A stretch of DNA of 64,000 nt from Limnanthes douglasii subsp. nivea (GCA_036936605.1 JAUPFV010000004.1:87322334-87386333), one strand, 5' to 3'; numbered from the stretch's first letter, positions 10,824 through 24,330 are shown. The notes: a model not told the origin generated them from the letters alone. Translations and numbers: made by a program.

Positions 10824-12369
10824 TTTGATTACATTTTATGTTATGAATGTGGATTCCATAATATGATGTAATTCGTTTTTTATTTTCATTACGATATTTC
10901 ATGTCGTTTCAAGTATGTAGAGGTTGATATTTTAATTAAAAAAAGGCAAACATGAAGTGTATAATGGTTTTAAAATCTTATATTTATATGGATTGCACTG
11001 TACATGCTCCATTGTTTCTCATAAAACGTGTAAAGTTACATGTAAATTGAGACCAATTTTTTTACTTTACTCATTTCGTACAAAATATACATCTAAATAG
11101 GCTAATTTCTCACGTTTTGTATGAATTTAGACCAACATTTTTGCACAAAGCGTTCCAATTTAGACTAACATTTTTGTCATGTTTTTAGCCAGTGCCATAT
11201 GTTTGCACGAAGGGTTCAAAATATGCATATGTATTCACATATTTTGTGCAAAATTATGGCTCTAGCTGAAAATACTTTACCAAATTTTGGTCTAGATTTT
11301 CATACTTTGTGAGGAATTTCATGGCAGGCTTCAGACCCCATGCGCAAATTTAAACTTTTTATTGTCTTTATTATAGCTTTGAATTATGGGATACAAAAAT
11401 ATTGCTTCATAAACATCTTGATGCATGTTGGATAAGGTAATCTAATTTTTTAAATCATATCTTGGCACATATCATATAAAGATAACGCAATTTTTATTTA
11501 GGAATAATGTTTGACGTGTGTAGGTTAAGGATTGTATTGAATCGGTACACACAGATTTTACTATATCGCTCATACTAGTAATAATAATATGTTTCGTAAT
11601 CATATCTCGACGCATGTTAATATGTTACCTACGATAGATTATCTCGAGACTTGTAGTGTTAAGGTTGTGTTGAATTAATATATTAAAATATTATATAAAA
11701 TTTAACTAGAGTCAACTTCAAATATTACATAATATAATTTAAATAGTACGCGGATAAGGTCATAGTCTTAATTAAATAATTACAACAAAATAAATGAAAA
11801 TATAAACATATACCACACATAATTAAGTTCAAATATTGAATGAATATAATTCATAAATATTTATCCAAATTAGTGAAAACACTATGTCATTGGGAAAAAA
11901 AGTTGTTTACTTTAACTAAATTTATTAAGTCTTAGTTAGTATGGAATTGCACATGCACTAGTTTCTCATTTTTGGTTGTGCGAGCAAACATAATATAATT
12001 CTGATAACGATCCATTTGGAAATATATAAAATTATACAATAAAATAAGAATTAGATAAATTACACTAATATTAACATACTAAAAAATAATATAAATGATT
12101 TACTTATATAACGAAATATTTTTCACAAACAAAAGAAATTAGAAAAAAAATTGATAGGGTCAGAAATGACGTTCAACGACATCAAGATAAAAATGTTACA
12201 CATCACGTTTGAGAAAACTCGTATACCACACATATTGATAGTGAGTGGCTAATCCTATTTCAGGTAACATCATCCAAAACCAATTACCCACATAATTTTT
12301 TAAAAAATTTAATTTGAACAAATTTTTATCCAACCCTACTTCTAAACAGTTCACGTTCACGTATACGTC
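10824..12369. other. AT-rich intergenic DNA, no gene seen
   Basis: No sustained reading frame or recognisable domain on either strand. A few related words recur at 11040-11300 (GACCAA, TTTGTGCAAA, CATATG), perhaps an eroded small repeat. I could not define ends for it. Confidence 0.6.
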
Positions 12370-12374
12370 TCAAT

Positions 12375-13347
12375 TTTCTTTTATTTCGACCATCAAATCC
12401 AATATGATGGCAGAAATAAACTATAAACAAAGAACATAACAAAAAAACATAGTAAGAGAAAGTAGAACACAAAATATTTACAATGGTTCGGCAATTCTGT
12501 CTACGTCCACTATAGCGGCAACAATGTTATTCTTTTTGTTAGAATATATTCAATACTATAAAATGTTAAATTTCTTAATAAATATTGTTTACAAAAACTC
12601 TAAATTTCAGAACTCGCACAATACTTTTCCAAGATAACTCTATGCTCTTCAGAGAATAAATTTAACAAGTATTTTCTCTCTTAATCTCTCTTCCATACTA
12701 AAAAAATCATGTTATCTTATTCGAATGACAAAATGGCATATTTATAATACATGGTGTCAATATCTCTCCAAAACAGAATATAACAAACTCATAACATAAA
12801 TAATTATTTATGTTGTAACAAAAATAATTGATTATGTGTCTAACAAAAGATAGATCTAATCATTTTAACTAAAACCTTATACCAACAGTCACACCAAAAC
12901 AACCTAAGTCCATCTAATAGACTCTTGGTCCGTGCAAAGTTTGTCTCATCTGTTGTCCTTCATACCAAATCAATCTTCGCCTCGTTCGATGGCCTCGAAA
13001 CCAATGGACTCGCTCGACTTTATCATAGTATTCGTTACTGAAGCAGCCAATACATTGGCCAATGGGCTCTTGGCCAATGATCTTGCTCGTTTTGACCAAT
13101 GACTTCATATCTGAAGCAGAAAGTGCCTTGGATGATGGCATTCTTGTAGATATAATTAATTGGCTTAACCAAATGATTATTGGTTGATGCATCCATTACT
13201 TTAGCTAAAGAAACCGATGGCTCAACGATTTCTAGGTCGACACAGTTGATGCATCAACCATGTCTAGGCTGATACAACCAACATATTCAAACAATAAAGC
13301 TTAAATCGGTTATACTTTAAGCAACAAGTTGGAACCATACTTTCACA
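12375..13347 (-). repeat. E2 copia 3' LTR (left copy)
   Basis: Ends CATACTTTCACA on the plus strand, matching the end of 35829-36805. Many shared blocks run through both copies, for example ACATAGTAAGAGAAAGTA, ATAATTGATTATGT, TGTTGTCCTTCATAC and GATGGCATTCTTGTAGAT. Divergence is considerable, so this is an old insertion. Confidence 0.85.
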
Positions 13348-13511
13348 ATTCTCTATCTTGGTTTTGACTTTTTCAAGAGGAAATAAGCATAATTGTTAAA
13401 GCTTCATTTTCCGTCCTACAATGGCCTCAGATTCTTTGGATATGAGCCAAGTTCAAGAAATTCTTTAACTTGTTTGTTGTCACCGGTTCAGTAAGCATAT
13501 ATGTTGGGTTT
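13348..13511 (-). pseudogene. E2 pol tail, left side of the E3 insertion
   Basis: The minus strand across the E3 target site continues the copia RNase H tail found at 31800-31890 (the KTKHIDVK segment) into a segment with the hallmark end of copia pol, an ML-T-P-V-like motif, followed by LTR. Decayed. It shows that E3 landed within the last few dozen codons of copia pol. Confidence 0.7.
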
Positions 13512-13516
13512 TCATT

Positions 13517-13894
13517 TGTGATAACGCCAAATATATTTGTAGGACTTTAAATAATAATAATATAAGAAATAATTGAATTTTTGGGTGAGATATAGAGAGA
13601 GAATTGTGTTGTTTAGTAAATAATTTAGACAGATACGCTCTGATAGGTTAGGTAAGAAGCAAAAGTTTTTCTAGATCTCATTAAAAGCTCTCAAGGCCTA
13701 ATTATAGTAAATTGGGCCCAATGGGATTATATGGTCTATTGTTCCATTTTATTAACCCAAGCCCATTTATACTCGAAAGTCCACTATTATGTAAAATATC
13801 TTTAAGTATTACACTTTATTACATCATAGTATAAAATAAAATTTGGTTCAATACCTCTTTTGCCTGATTCGCCTTTTGGATAATTCGATCCTCA
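13517..13894 (-). repeat. E3 3' LTR (left copy)
   Basis: Pairs with 31453-31788 through shared blocks such as GGTAAGAAGCAAAAG, ATTATGTAAAATA and GAGAGAGAATTG. The copies differ a lot in length and sequence. The exact terminal base on the inner side is uncertain by about 3 bases. Confidence 0.85.
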
Positions 13895-15250
13895 TAAGCA
13901 GCACCCTAAGTTCTCTTGAAAATCCTTTGGAGAGGAATGATGCACGACACATTTCCAGATTTTGGTTATTTATCTTGATGAGCTAAACTAGGGCATTCGG
14001 TTTTCACTGGATCCTGAAATAGTGAAGTACTTTGATCTAGTTGTCTTATATTTGAGCTAAACTAGCCTAAATTTTTGGTTCACCTTGATGTATTGCATCA
14101 CGGAATCAAGGTTTTCAAAGATTAAAATATCGATGGAGTACTTCATTGTTATTTATGGATTGTCGAGGAATCCTCAGATCCCATTATACTTTCTTACTCC
14201 AAGCTATGAGTCCAAAATAGTAAGTGACTTACTGGAGACTGCAAGATGTGGAAAATAAAATTCTTCTTTGTTAGTGGTTATTGGGAGGATGGTAAGAAGA
14301 TCTCGTCGAAGGACAACACGAGCCGCATTCAAAGAATGTGGAAAAATACAGGTAATTCTTCAAATATTGCTTTTATCCTTCATATGTTTTACTCGTTTTT
14401 ACCATTTTTTGCAGCTATAATGAAGTCAAAACAAGAAAACTTAGAACTTGTTAAAGTCACATTTAAAAGGCTACACCAATGGGTCATGGAGAACTGGTCA
14501 AATACCTTCCATAATGTTTTCACTCCAAATAACTTCGTTCAAAGTCACCTCTGGCGGACCAAGTCTGAACTTGACTTTACCCGAGAGGAGTTCACTACCC
14601 TACCTCATATATCGGATACTCTTGACCGAATAGAAGCTTCCAATGGAAAATTGTATCTTTCAACAAGACGAGGGCTCCTAGTTACAGGGTGGAGAAAGGT
14701 GATACTAGTGGTTGGGCTAAAAAAATACCATAGATATTGTCGAAGAAAATCAGCCCGATGAGTCCTTACTAGTATTTGTTCAGGCTATCTTTGAAGTTTG
14801 CAAGATACCCGAAGATCCCTCAATCCCGAAGAGGAATAAAAATCGAGTGACTCAAATATACATAAGGAGGATAAGCACAAAAGTGAAAAAAAAAGAAAAA
14901 AAAAGAAAAAGAAGAAGAAGATGGAAACTAGCTCAAAAATTATCCTTGTGACAACTCAAATTGTGCTTCCTCTAACAAATGAACCATCTACCTCCTCTGT
15001 TCGGGAAACATAAGAACATATTGATGGTAAAAACCCAATGGATAATCTGGAGGGCTTAATGTTAAAGGCTTTCAATTAATATTTCCCAACCTAAATAGTC
15101 ATGTCGATGATGTGCCTTTTCAGTTAGAAAAAGATGACACTCTTGCTTATGGTGCGTTGAGATTTGTGAAGCCCATTACTGAGCTACAAAGGGAGTTAAA
15201 AACACACAAAGAGACCATCTTCCTTTTTAAATAAAATTGTGAGCGTCACA
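13895..15250 (+). pseudogene. E3 antisense ORF remnant
   Basis: Plus-strand relics of the same protein as the E1 aORF: LGHSVFTGS-like RFPLDP and KLCP equivalents near 13985-14060 in shifted frames, then 14246-14351 (KIKFFFVSGYWEDGKKISS). A candidate intron at 14352-14414 (GGTAATTC donor, TTTTTTGCAG acceptor) follows. After it comes WVMENWSNTFHNVFTPNNFV, aligned with the start of exon 2 in E1, then a lysine-rich run near 14885-14930. The candidate intron sits at the same point as in E1. Many stops and shifts. Confidence 0.65.
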
Positions 15251-15379
15251 GAAGGATTTCGAAGAGAAAAATGAGTGTGTTGATGGTTTAGAAAGCGAAA
15301 TCATGCAGGCTAACAAAGAGCCGGACGAAATTGAATTTATTTCTATTTCACCAATTTCTTGTATTACTATTTTTTTGTT

Positions 15380-15470
15380 TTGCAAGTCCTTTGTATGGCC
15401 AAGATATTTTGTGGTAACAATCAAATTTTTTTTGTATAAATCCTTAGTATGACCAATGTATTTTGAAACT
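15380..15470 (+). repeat. Duplicated hairpin-like motif in the E3 aORF 3' region
   Basis: GTCCTTTGTATGGCCAAGAT followed by ATTTTGTGG at about 15385, and ATCCTTAGTATGACCAATGT followed by ATTTTGAAA at about 15440. Related twin motifs occur downstream of the aORF in E5 and E6. Confidence 0.55.
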
Positions 15471-15644
15471 GTATTTGGAGTTTATGAATGGATTAGTTCC
15501 TTTTTATTCTTCATCTTCAAATAAATTAATTATTCATCGGGTAGTGTACTTGGAGTCTTCTTAGTTTAAAGTAATAAGCCCCTACTATGTATCAAACCAA
15601 CTACTTCAACTCGGACCATCATTCCTTCAACTCCGATCAATTTT

Positions 15645-16030
15645 ACCAACCAATGTTGGAACCTTTTAGTTATGACCAACTAGTGTTGGAACCTTTACAC
15701 TTTACAAACTATTGTTGGAAACTTTTAACGGCAACCAACTAGTGTTAGAACCTTTACATTTGACCAACTAATGTTGGAACTCTTTAATTGTGACCCACTA
15801 GTATTGGAACATTTACACTTGACCAACTAATGTTGGAACCTTTTAACTGTGACCAACTAGTTTTGGAACCTTTTCACTTGACCAACTAATATTGGAACCT
15901 TTTAATTATGACGAACTAGTGTTTGGACATTGACACTTGACCAACTAAAGTTGGAACCTTTTCATAGTGACCAACTAGTGTTGGAACCTTTACATTTGAC
16001 CAACTAATGTTGGAACCTTTTAATTATGAT
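15645..16030. repeat. 29-30-bp tandem repeat array, about 13 copies
   Basis: TGTTGGA recurs at 15654, 15684, 15713 and onward at 29-30 base steps. Copies alternate between GACCAACTAGTGTTGGAACC and GACCAACTAATGTTGGAACC types, so a 58-59-bp dimer is the larger unit. Each copy holds CCAAC, a four-base loop and GTTGG, able to pair with itself. Confidence 0.92.
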
Positions 16031-16110
16031 ACCAAAAATGTGTGAATCACAAAAATAAAATAATATAAGTCATAAAAGGAAAAATGAGTCATAAAATTCA
16101 AGTGGTTCAG

Positions 16111-16160
16111 ACACCTCATTAAAACCTAAGCGAGCCACCAGTGTAGGAAATAATGTGTCC
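16111..16160 (-). other. Conserved noncoding block downstream of integrase (E3)
   Basis: Plus strand ACACCTCATTAAAACCTAAG then GAGCCACCAG, TGTAGGAAA and ATGTG. It matches the blocks in E1, E5 and E6 and lies directly between the repeat array and the integrase end. Confidence 0.75.
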
Positions 16161-16214
16161 TAAAATATTTACATAAGGAAAATAAACGAAAAAAATAAAG
16201 GTTTGACTTTAAAA

Positions 16215-19200
16215 TTATTCTAGATAGAGTATTAAGTCAATATTCCATGGATGTTGAAGAGGATTGTCTTCTCGATCTACAAATCGATAAGTTCCATGCT
16301 TAATTCTTTCAATAACCGAATATGGAAATTTCCAACTAGGTGCTAAATTCCCTAGCCTTTTATCTTTAGTGTGTAAGAAGAACTTTTTCAGAACTCTATC
16401 CCTCACTTTGAATTCTCTCCTTCGGACCCGAGATGCATATCTGCTTCTCATCAGAGTCTGACAATGAAGAGATTTTATATGTGCCCTAGTTCTCTTTTCT
16501 TCAGTTAAATCTAACTTAGGTCTTCTGGCCATATTATTATCCTCGTCAAAATATTTTTCAATTCTGAAGGGAGGATAGATACAATTGGTTTCACTGCATC
16601 CATACCATAGGCGAATACAAAAAGGGGATTCATGCATTGTTGTTTGGGACATCGTATGGTAAGCCCACAACACTTCTTGTAAATAGTTTGGTCATTTTCT
16701 AGCTGCCCCTTCAAATATTTTTCTCAATCCATCAATTTTGGTTATGTTGATAATTTTACTTGCTCGTTGGCTTGAGGGTGGAAAGATTATGGGAAATAAT
16801 GTTGAAGTCCTCGGGAAGTAGAAAATGCTTCAATGTCCCTATTTTCAAATTGAGGGTCATTATCTTTCGTAATGGTTTTTGGGATTCTGAACCTACATCA
16901 TATATTAGAAATGATAAACTTAATAACTACTTTGGACATAGTTCCAGATAGAGGTTATGCTTTCACCTATTTAGAAAAATAATCAACTGCCATAATGATG
17001 GTTTGACGATCTCCAAATGCCATGGACAACTAGATTAAGCCCCCATCTATCGAAAGGTAATACCTGAAATATTGATTCTAGTACTACAGTTGGCATGTGT
17101 ATTACGTTCGCAAATCATTGACAACAATCACACTGTCAGAGTAATTCTTTAGCGTCCGCCATGATAGAAGGCCAATAGTACCCAACCAACAAAACACTTC
17201 TTGTTAAAGTTTTATAACCACAATGGACAAACGCCTCCCTTTCATGTAATTTAGATAGCACCATTTAGGATTCATCAGTTCTGAGGCATCGTAGTAGTGT
17301 TCGTCTCATAAACCTTTTATAGAGGATATCCCCGAGGACCATGAAACCATGTGATTTGAACCTTAGCCTTTTTTCCAATATTTATCAACCGGTAGAGTCC
17401 CTTTAGTGATAAATTATTTAATTGCATACCTCATATATTTATCTGTGGTGGTTGAGATTTGGAATACTTCTTCGGTGCTTGATTTATGCTCATAGTCTTT
17501 CATTATCGAAGGATGGTCTTGTATCATAATATATTTATATCCTTTGGTATATGAAGTAGTAGCTAAGGAATCATCCATCAAATTTTCAAGACGGGAATGT
17601 GTTCGTACTTAATGTGCTTGAAGAAAATTGTTGTCTCTCTCAACAACTTTAAATATTTTATCAAATAATATTTTCTTGCTTTCGACTGCTCGGAGGCATG
17701 ATTAATAATAAATTGGGAATCACCTATTAGACAAACATTTATTAGGACCACAAATTTGTGCAAGCTTTAGCCCTACCAATATTGCATCGTACTATGCTTC
17801 ATTATTGATGCTATAAATCGAAGCGTATTGCGTGATACATTGAATCCCCGAATGTAGATACTGGTAACTCTTCATCTACAACTTGAAATACTTTACTCCC
17901 CCTCCCCCTCCCTTCTGTTCCAACTATCAATTCATATAGAGGTTTATCAATATTTGGCTCAGTCTCTGGTTGCTTGTAATGGAAATCTGTCACAACTTGT
18001 TCTTTAATTGTTGTTCAAAGAGAAAATTCAATATCATAATCTCCCAACTCCACGAACCACTTAGTCATCCGACCCGAAATGTCTGGTTTTTATAACACGT
18101 TTTTAGTGGAAATTAATTCTGGACAGTAATCAAATGGGCTTGGAAATATGGCCTCATTTTCCGAGTTGTAACTATTATAGCCAAAACTAACTTTTCTAGC
18201 TTTAAGTATATTTTATCGGCATCTAGTAAGATTTTACTTATATGATAAATTGGGTGCAGATAACTTTCAACTTCTCTAACCAAAACGTCACTTACTGCAT
18301 AATCTGATACTGCCAAGTAAATATACAATCTCTCTCCCACAATTGGTTTTATTAATGTCTCCCAAGAAGATATATGTTCTTAATCTTTGCGAAGGATTTA
18401 TCACACTTCCAAGTCCAATCAAATTTCTTTGCATATCTCAAAATTTAGAAAAGATGTACACTTATCTGAAGACCTCGATATAAATTTTATCAAAGCAATT
18501 GACCTTCCAGTTATAATTTGTACTTATTTGATAGACCTAGATGAGCCACAACAATTAAAGCTTTTAATTATGTTGGGTCGGCTTGAATACCTTTTTACTA
18601 ACAATCAGAATTTTCTAGAAAGCACCCCAAATTTACACTTTTCCATGTTTTATTTTAGGTTGATGGACTTTAGATTAAAAAGGGTTTCCTCTATATCGTA
18701 TCTCTCATATTTTTACCAGTATATCTTCAATATAGACCTCAATATTTTTTTTGATCTGTATATCGAAGGGTTTATTCACCAAACACTGATAAGTAGCCCA
18801 AACATTCTTTAAACCAAATAGAATTACTTTCTAACAGTGGAGACCCTACCTGTTATAAATATGGTACTGTATTGGTCCCTCAGATCCATGTATATCTAGT
18901 TATACCCTTCGAACAAGCTCGGTTTAGATCTCTGAAGTCAACACCCATACACCACTTCCCACTTTTATTTTTAACAAACACCAAATTTGCATTCCATGAA
19001 GGGTATTGAGATTTTCAGATATGCCCTACTTTTGTTAACTGATCCACCTCTGCAACAACAACTTTAGATTTTTCAACACAAAAAACTTTTTATTTTTTTC
19101 TATATATCATGGATCGTATTGCTAACTTATGACAAACAATACTTGCATGGATGCCTGATTCCGAAGTGGACTCGGATAATTGTTATTCTTTTTTGTGTCT

Positions 19201-20522
19201 GCATTCTGGAGTATCTTAGGAGCCAGATCGATAACATAACACTCTACAGTTACCTTCTCGATACTGCTGAAAACCCCCACCTGACCCCCAATAACATATT
19301 TTCAAACATTGATGGACCATCGAGGTAAAAAAATTCAAGATCTACCAAAAATAGCATTGTTCGAAGTATGGACATCCACGACGATAAAGAGTGCCCTCAT
19401 TGTCTTTTTAAATGGTCTTTTTCTGAGTAGAGCCATCATCTTCAAATTCCCCAATTACATTCATTGTAATCCTTGTGATCCTCACTATCGTTCTATTTTA
19501 CCAGAGTATAACTATAGGGTTTTTCATTTATTTGTAGGTAAACATAAACAGTATGTTTGCTGAACTACATGTGTCAATTAGGATCCTTCCAATTTATTAC
19601 CCCTTGACTACCACTCAGATTACTACAGCATGTTTTAAATCATCATGGGCAAATACAATAAACAGCATCGGATCTTTGTAAAGATGGGCATTCATTTTTC
19701 CTTCTAACTGGATTGCCAAACTCATAATATGCATTTTTCATGAGCAACCCAAAAGCCTTAATACCTCATCCTCACCAATGATAGTAAAAAACTTAAAAAT
19801 TCACACAAATTTGTAACTTATCTTATACTTTCAGGCTCTTCTATCACCATGATACTGCCTCAGTCACGGTCGGGGTCAAGATATTCATAATCAACATCAA
19901 ACTCATTATAACCTATCATATACTTTCAGACTCTTCTATCACCATGATTCTGTTTGGGGGAAGCTTCTATTGCCTCCCTTTGGACAATAACTTGACCAAC
20001 AACTAAGGATTTCAAACAACCCTATAAGTGCATTTTGATAAAAGTATTCAACTTTCCATTCTCAATTAAAGTATGAATTTCTTGTTTTATAGAGATACAG
20101 TCTTTCGTATCATGACCCACATCGTTATGATACTTTCAAAAACAAGTATTTCAATTCTCCCTCAGATTTTGGATTGGGAGTGGTTGTCTAAACTTAACAA
20201 AATTCATTGCCTTATCAAAGATAATGGAAACATTCTCTATGAGTTCGACAAAGTGGCCAAGTCGAACCCATTGATTCACCATATATCTATATTGATGACC
20301 TTGTGGATGTTTTTAATCCTAGGTGGAAGTGAATTCGTATTAGTATCCTTTAGACGAGAATTAGTGGTTGTTTGTGCATGTTGTTGTTGAGAGCCCGCGG
20401 TCGTATTTTGTGGAAACTACCTTTTGCAGGTGGAGTAACTTTAATCTTTTCATTTTTTCCACCTTAATTTTTTTTATCAACATGTGATAATTAACCCACG
20501 AAGTACATTACGTGTTTTTGTG
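16215..20522 (-). pseudogene. E3 pol remnant (integrase to protease, with the gag end)
   Basis: Decayed minus-strand pieces in pol order. Integrase C-terminus 16215-16673 (KVRDRVLKKFFLHTKDKRLG, WNIDLILYLE). Integrase core 16970-17300, with many stops. RNase H 17578-18000. RT/RNase H junction 18113-18340 (VSDYAVSDVLVREVESY). RT 18390-19110. Protease and gag knuckle relics 19300-20130. The left end stops at the E4 target site and gag resumes at 29991. Confidence 0.8.
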
Positions 20523-20527
20523 ACATT

Positions 20528-20905
20528 TGATCAGGGAAGAATAAATCAACAACAAGATCTTAGAAAATTAGGGTGTAATTTGTTAATAAAGAAAGTCTTT
20601 TAGGATAAATTTATAATTATGTAATGTAAAATAACTAATTTATAGCAAACAATAAACTTGAGGTCATGACCACAATTAGTGAGTTGTTAGACACGTGGGG
20701 CCTAATAAATATACTATAAAAGCACCACACCCCTTTTAGGGAAAGGGTGATTGATTAATGATAACACAATTATTGCTCTCTACTTTCTCTCTTTAAAAAG
20801 TTGATTTTCTCTCTCTAAATATTTATTAAGTAATTTGAATCAAGAATTAAGTCCTCTAAACATTTTTTTACTCTAACATCTCCTCCAAATAATCTGGAAC
20901 TATCA
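20528..20905 (+). repeat. E4 5' LTR
   Basis: Begins TGATCAGGGAAGAATAAATC and ends CTGGAACTATCA. It matches 29626-29985 closely apart from an extra GTTGATTTTCTCTCTCT stretch and scattered changes. Confidence 0.93.
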
Positions 20906-20925
20906 TTAGTGCCGTTTGTGGGAAC
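20906..20925 (+). other. E4 primer binding site
   Basis: TTAGTGCCGTTTGTGGGAAC directly follows the LTR end, resembling the TTGGCGCCGT-type sites of Tat/Athila elements with one change in the usual TGG. The tRNA is not assigned. Confidence 0.65.
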
Positions 20926-21060
20926 GATTTTGTACCCAAAATCATTTTTCAAAACCTTGTTGAAATTCTGAAAGAAAAATTGTGGAAATTCAAGGAGAAT
21001 TGGACATGAATAATAATTTGATTATTGAAAGTATTTTAGAAAAATCCCATTAAAAATAAC

Positions 21061-22735
21061 ATGGAGATCGATCAACAGCATGACGATCAACATGTTGGTG
21101 AGATTTTAGAAGAGTCCATCTTGGTCGCTCTGAGAAATAAATTGTTGGAAGCAATTGAAAGGCTTAACTCTAAAAGAGATGTTGTGATGGCTTCCAAGAA
21201 AATTTGATCTGAAGTTTGAAAAGAAAATGAAACTGAGAAAGATGAATCAGATCACCACCATCCAATCAGTAGGAAGGACAAATACCGAAGGCATCGTCTC
21301 TATTCTCCGAGGAAAAATCTAAAGCCAAGGTACAAGTACGAATCATCTGAATCAAGTGATTATCCACTCTATAATTCAAGTAAATCTTCTCCGGAAAGGG
21401 ATTATTATAGGAAAAAAGACATCAAAAAAGAAATATGGGAAGAAATATAGAAAATAACATTAAGTGGGTCATTAGACTAAAGACGTCAAAAGGAAAGTTT
21501 AGGGCTCCGAGAATCATGCAAAGAAAGATAAAGTTGTATATACTCAAAACCAGTCTGGAAGTCAAAATTTTGAGTATCGTTTAAGTAATCAGTACACAGC
21601 TCCTTCCGAGGAGGGTCTTTATGTGATGGCTCATGAGGGTCCAAGAACCAATGTTATAGAGGAAGCCATAATTGGAGGTCCTCTCCTTTGTTCGCGGAAA
21701 TACTTTCTGGCAACCTCCTGAAGCATTTTCGCATTTCTAAGTTGGAAAAATTCGACGGATTACAATATCCTGACGGCCATATTGAACAATTGAAAACAAT
21801 TATGATTAATTTCGAGGATGATGACAAGTTTTTATGTAGGACTTTCTCCCAAACTTTTAAGGGTGTTGCTTCAAAATGGTATAACCGACTTCCACGGGGT
21901 TATATAAAAAAATTTAACATCTTCTGGAATGTTTTTCGATAGCATTTCGTGGGTAGTAAGAAATTTCTAGCTAATATAGACACCATAATATATTGTAGAC
22001 AAAAGTTTGGAGAAAGTTTGAAAAATTATACCACCATTTTGTTAAATAAAAAACTGATATGAAATATTATAAAGACTCTGTCGCTTTAGCAGGATATCGA
22101 ATGGGACTTATCCCAATAATATTTAAGAACAATGTGGCCGAAAGTCAAACTATGACGTTTGGGGAACTTCTTGATCAAGTTCAAAAAAGAATATTGGTGG
22201 AAGAAACTCAGGCTTCAGAAATAGGTTCTTGTGATCAGTTGGAGCGGAATCAGTTCCAAAGATCTCTTGTTACTAGTCAACCTCCTCGAATACATGTGCA
22301 ACCTAAAACAACAAACCAGTATCCTCCGAGACCCAGAGTAAATTAACAACAAACATACAGTACACAACAGATAGCTAGACCAATTTCAAACAAATAGATT
22401 CGTCCAGAGTATTCCGCAGATATGACTAAGTGTGTGGCTACTATATTTGACAAGACTCGAAGTCAAGTGCAAATTCGCAAACCTTTCCATATCCAAACTC
22501 CGAGGGAGAATAGAAACACCATATATTGCAATTATCATGAAGACATTTGGCATGACACAAAAGAATGCATTGTATTGAAGAAAGAAATACAAGCGTTGAT
22601 TAAAAATGGAAACTTGATAAACTTTGTAAAGAAACACTCCAAAAAAAATCTGACGGTCAAAGAAGCATCAAAAGAAGAAACTGTGTTGATTATCTCCAAA
22701 GAGATTGATTCGCTCGATATTGCAACAGAGTGCTA
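21061..22735 (+). pseudogene. E4 gag
   Basis: Pieces 21688-21942 (KLEKFDGLQYPDGHIEQLK, FSQTFKGVASKWYNRLP), 22059-22346 and 22422-22736. The last carries the zinc-knuckle-like CNYHEDIWHDTKEC (C-X2-H-X4-H-X4-C). The N-terminal portion from about 21061 is only recognisable as charged sequence. Interrupted by stops and shifts. Confidence 0.85.
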
Positions 22736-22766
22736 GGATCCAAAATAGAAAAGGAACGATATTAGC

Positions 22767-23399
22767 ATGGGGGAAGAAATTATACAGAGGAAAAAGGTTA
22801 GTGATTTATGTGCTTTCTTTAAATCTTTGGCAATTTTTAGGGATGATACTATTGTAGGAAATTCGAACAGCTCCCGGAAAAGACATATAGTCAGCTTAAC
22901 TACTCAGCTAGAAGTGGGTGCCTCGGCACATATGCATCGAACTCATTTCCCAATAATTTGTTTTGAATATGATGATATGAGAAACATGGCAGGGCCACAT
23001 GAAGATGCAAGGGTAATTGTAGTAGGGATAGCCGACGATCAAGTACAAAGAGTTCTGATTGACACAGGCAGCTCCGCCAACATATTATTCATGATCACTT
23101 ATAAGAAAACTGTTGACCCGTCTATAATCTGAAGATCGGTCTGAACTATTGTAGGATTCACAAGGATGACAGATGAAGTGGTTGGGGAGTTTAAAAGTGT
23201 GGTCGAACTGGGTCGAGGGCCATTTAGAAAAGAAGTTGAAATTTTATTTATTGTAGTAGATGTTCCAACATCTTACAAGGCTATTTATGGGAGGTATTGG
23301 CTATCTAAGATACATGCTGTTATCTCTACAGTTCATAAATATATCAACAAATTCGTCGGAAATAATGTGGGAACAATTAGAAGCAGTCAAAATGGCTAG
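22767..23399 (+). pseudogene. E4 aspartic protease
   Basis: 22767-23132 holds RVLIDTGSSANILF, the active-site motif. The next frame segment (23166-23399) has VGEFKSVVELGRGPFRKEVE and YGRYWLSKIHAVISTVH, matching the E1 and E6 proteases. One stop separates the halves. Confidence 0.85.
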
Positions 23400-23469
23400 A
23401 GAATGTTACAGAATTGTTTTATCCTCCAAGAACGTTTGGGGGAATGAATCAGAAAAAACATAGCATCTA

Positions 23470-24330
23470 GTGGGAATTTTCTCGGAACTAACCCCTTTAG
23501 ATGATCCGAGGGAGTCCCCCAGTTTATTGGTTCCAGATGAAAGCTATGAAGATCATGTGTATCCAAATGGTAAAGTTTTAAAGATTAGAACAAAGTTATC
23601 TCCAGATTTAAAGGAAATATTGATTTATTTTTTATCCACAAAGTTAGATATGTTTGCTTGGTATTCAGAGGACGTAATTGGGGTGAAAATTATTTTCCAT
23701 AAACTATCAATCAAGAGTAACATGAGGCCAATAATATAGAAAATGAGGCCCTTTTCTTAAGAAACATTTGAGACGATAGTGGCAGAGGTAGAACGTGTAT
23801 CCAGAATAGGGCACATCTGAGAATCACAATATCCTATGTGGGAGGCAAATCTAGTGTTGGTCAAACAGAAAACAGCAAGTGGCGAATGTACGTAGATTTT
23901 ACAGACTTAAATAGGGCTTGTCCGAAAGATTTTTTCTTTGTCCCGCGGATAGATCCACATTAGAAAATCGGTTACTTTCTTTTATGGATGCATATGCAGG
24001 GTATATTCAGATCAAAATTGATCCAAGAGATGAAGAAAACATTTTATTTATCACTGTAAGGGGTTTACAATGTTATAGAGTAATGTCGTTTGGGTTTTAA
24101 AATGCAGGGGAAACTTATCAGCTTCTGGTGAACAAAACTTTCGAGTCACAAATTGGGTGAAACGTTGAAGTATATATTGATGACATGTTGGTAAAAATTC
24201 CTAAGGATGAGGAATATTTTGATGATCTAGAGGAACTTTAATTAACTTTAAAAAGGTGAACTTAAAATTAAGCCCAGAAAAATGCACGTTTAGTATTCAA
24301 AAAAATCAGTTACGAGCATGTTTGAAGAGA
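23470..24330 (+). pseudogene. E4 reverse transcriptase, truncated
   Basis: 23470-23739 is the RT leader. 23918-24100 has SFMDAYAGYIQIKIDPRDEE and CYRVMSFGF. YIDDMLVKIP follows at about 24174. Near 24310 the sequence jumps from the RT palm end straight to the tail of RNase H (SLATASYSLTYPWI, equivalent to SLATMAYSEEYPWI in E1). The RT thumb and connection and most of RNase H are deleted. Confidence 0.85.

Noticed and set aside
15645..16030. Regular 29-30-bp repeats that could look like a CRISPR array
   Set aside because: The units are contiguous without unique spacers, alternate as a dimer, and sit inside a plant retrotransposon. This is an ordinary tandem array.
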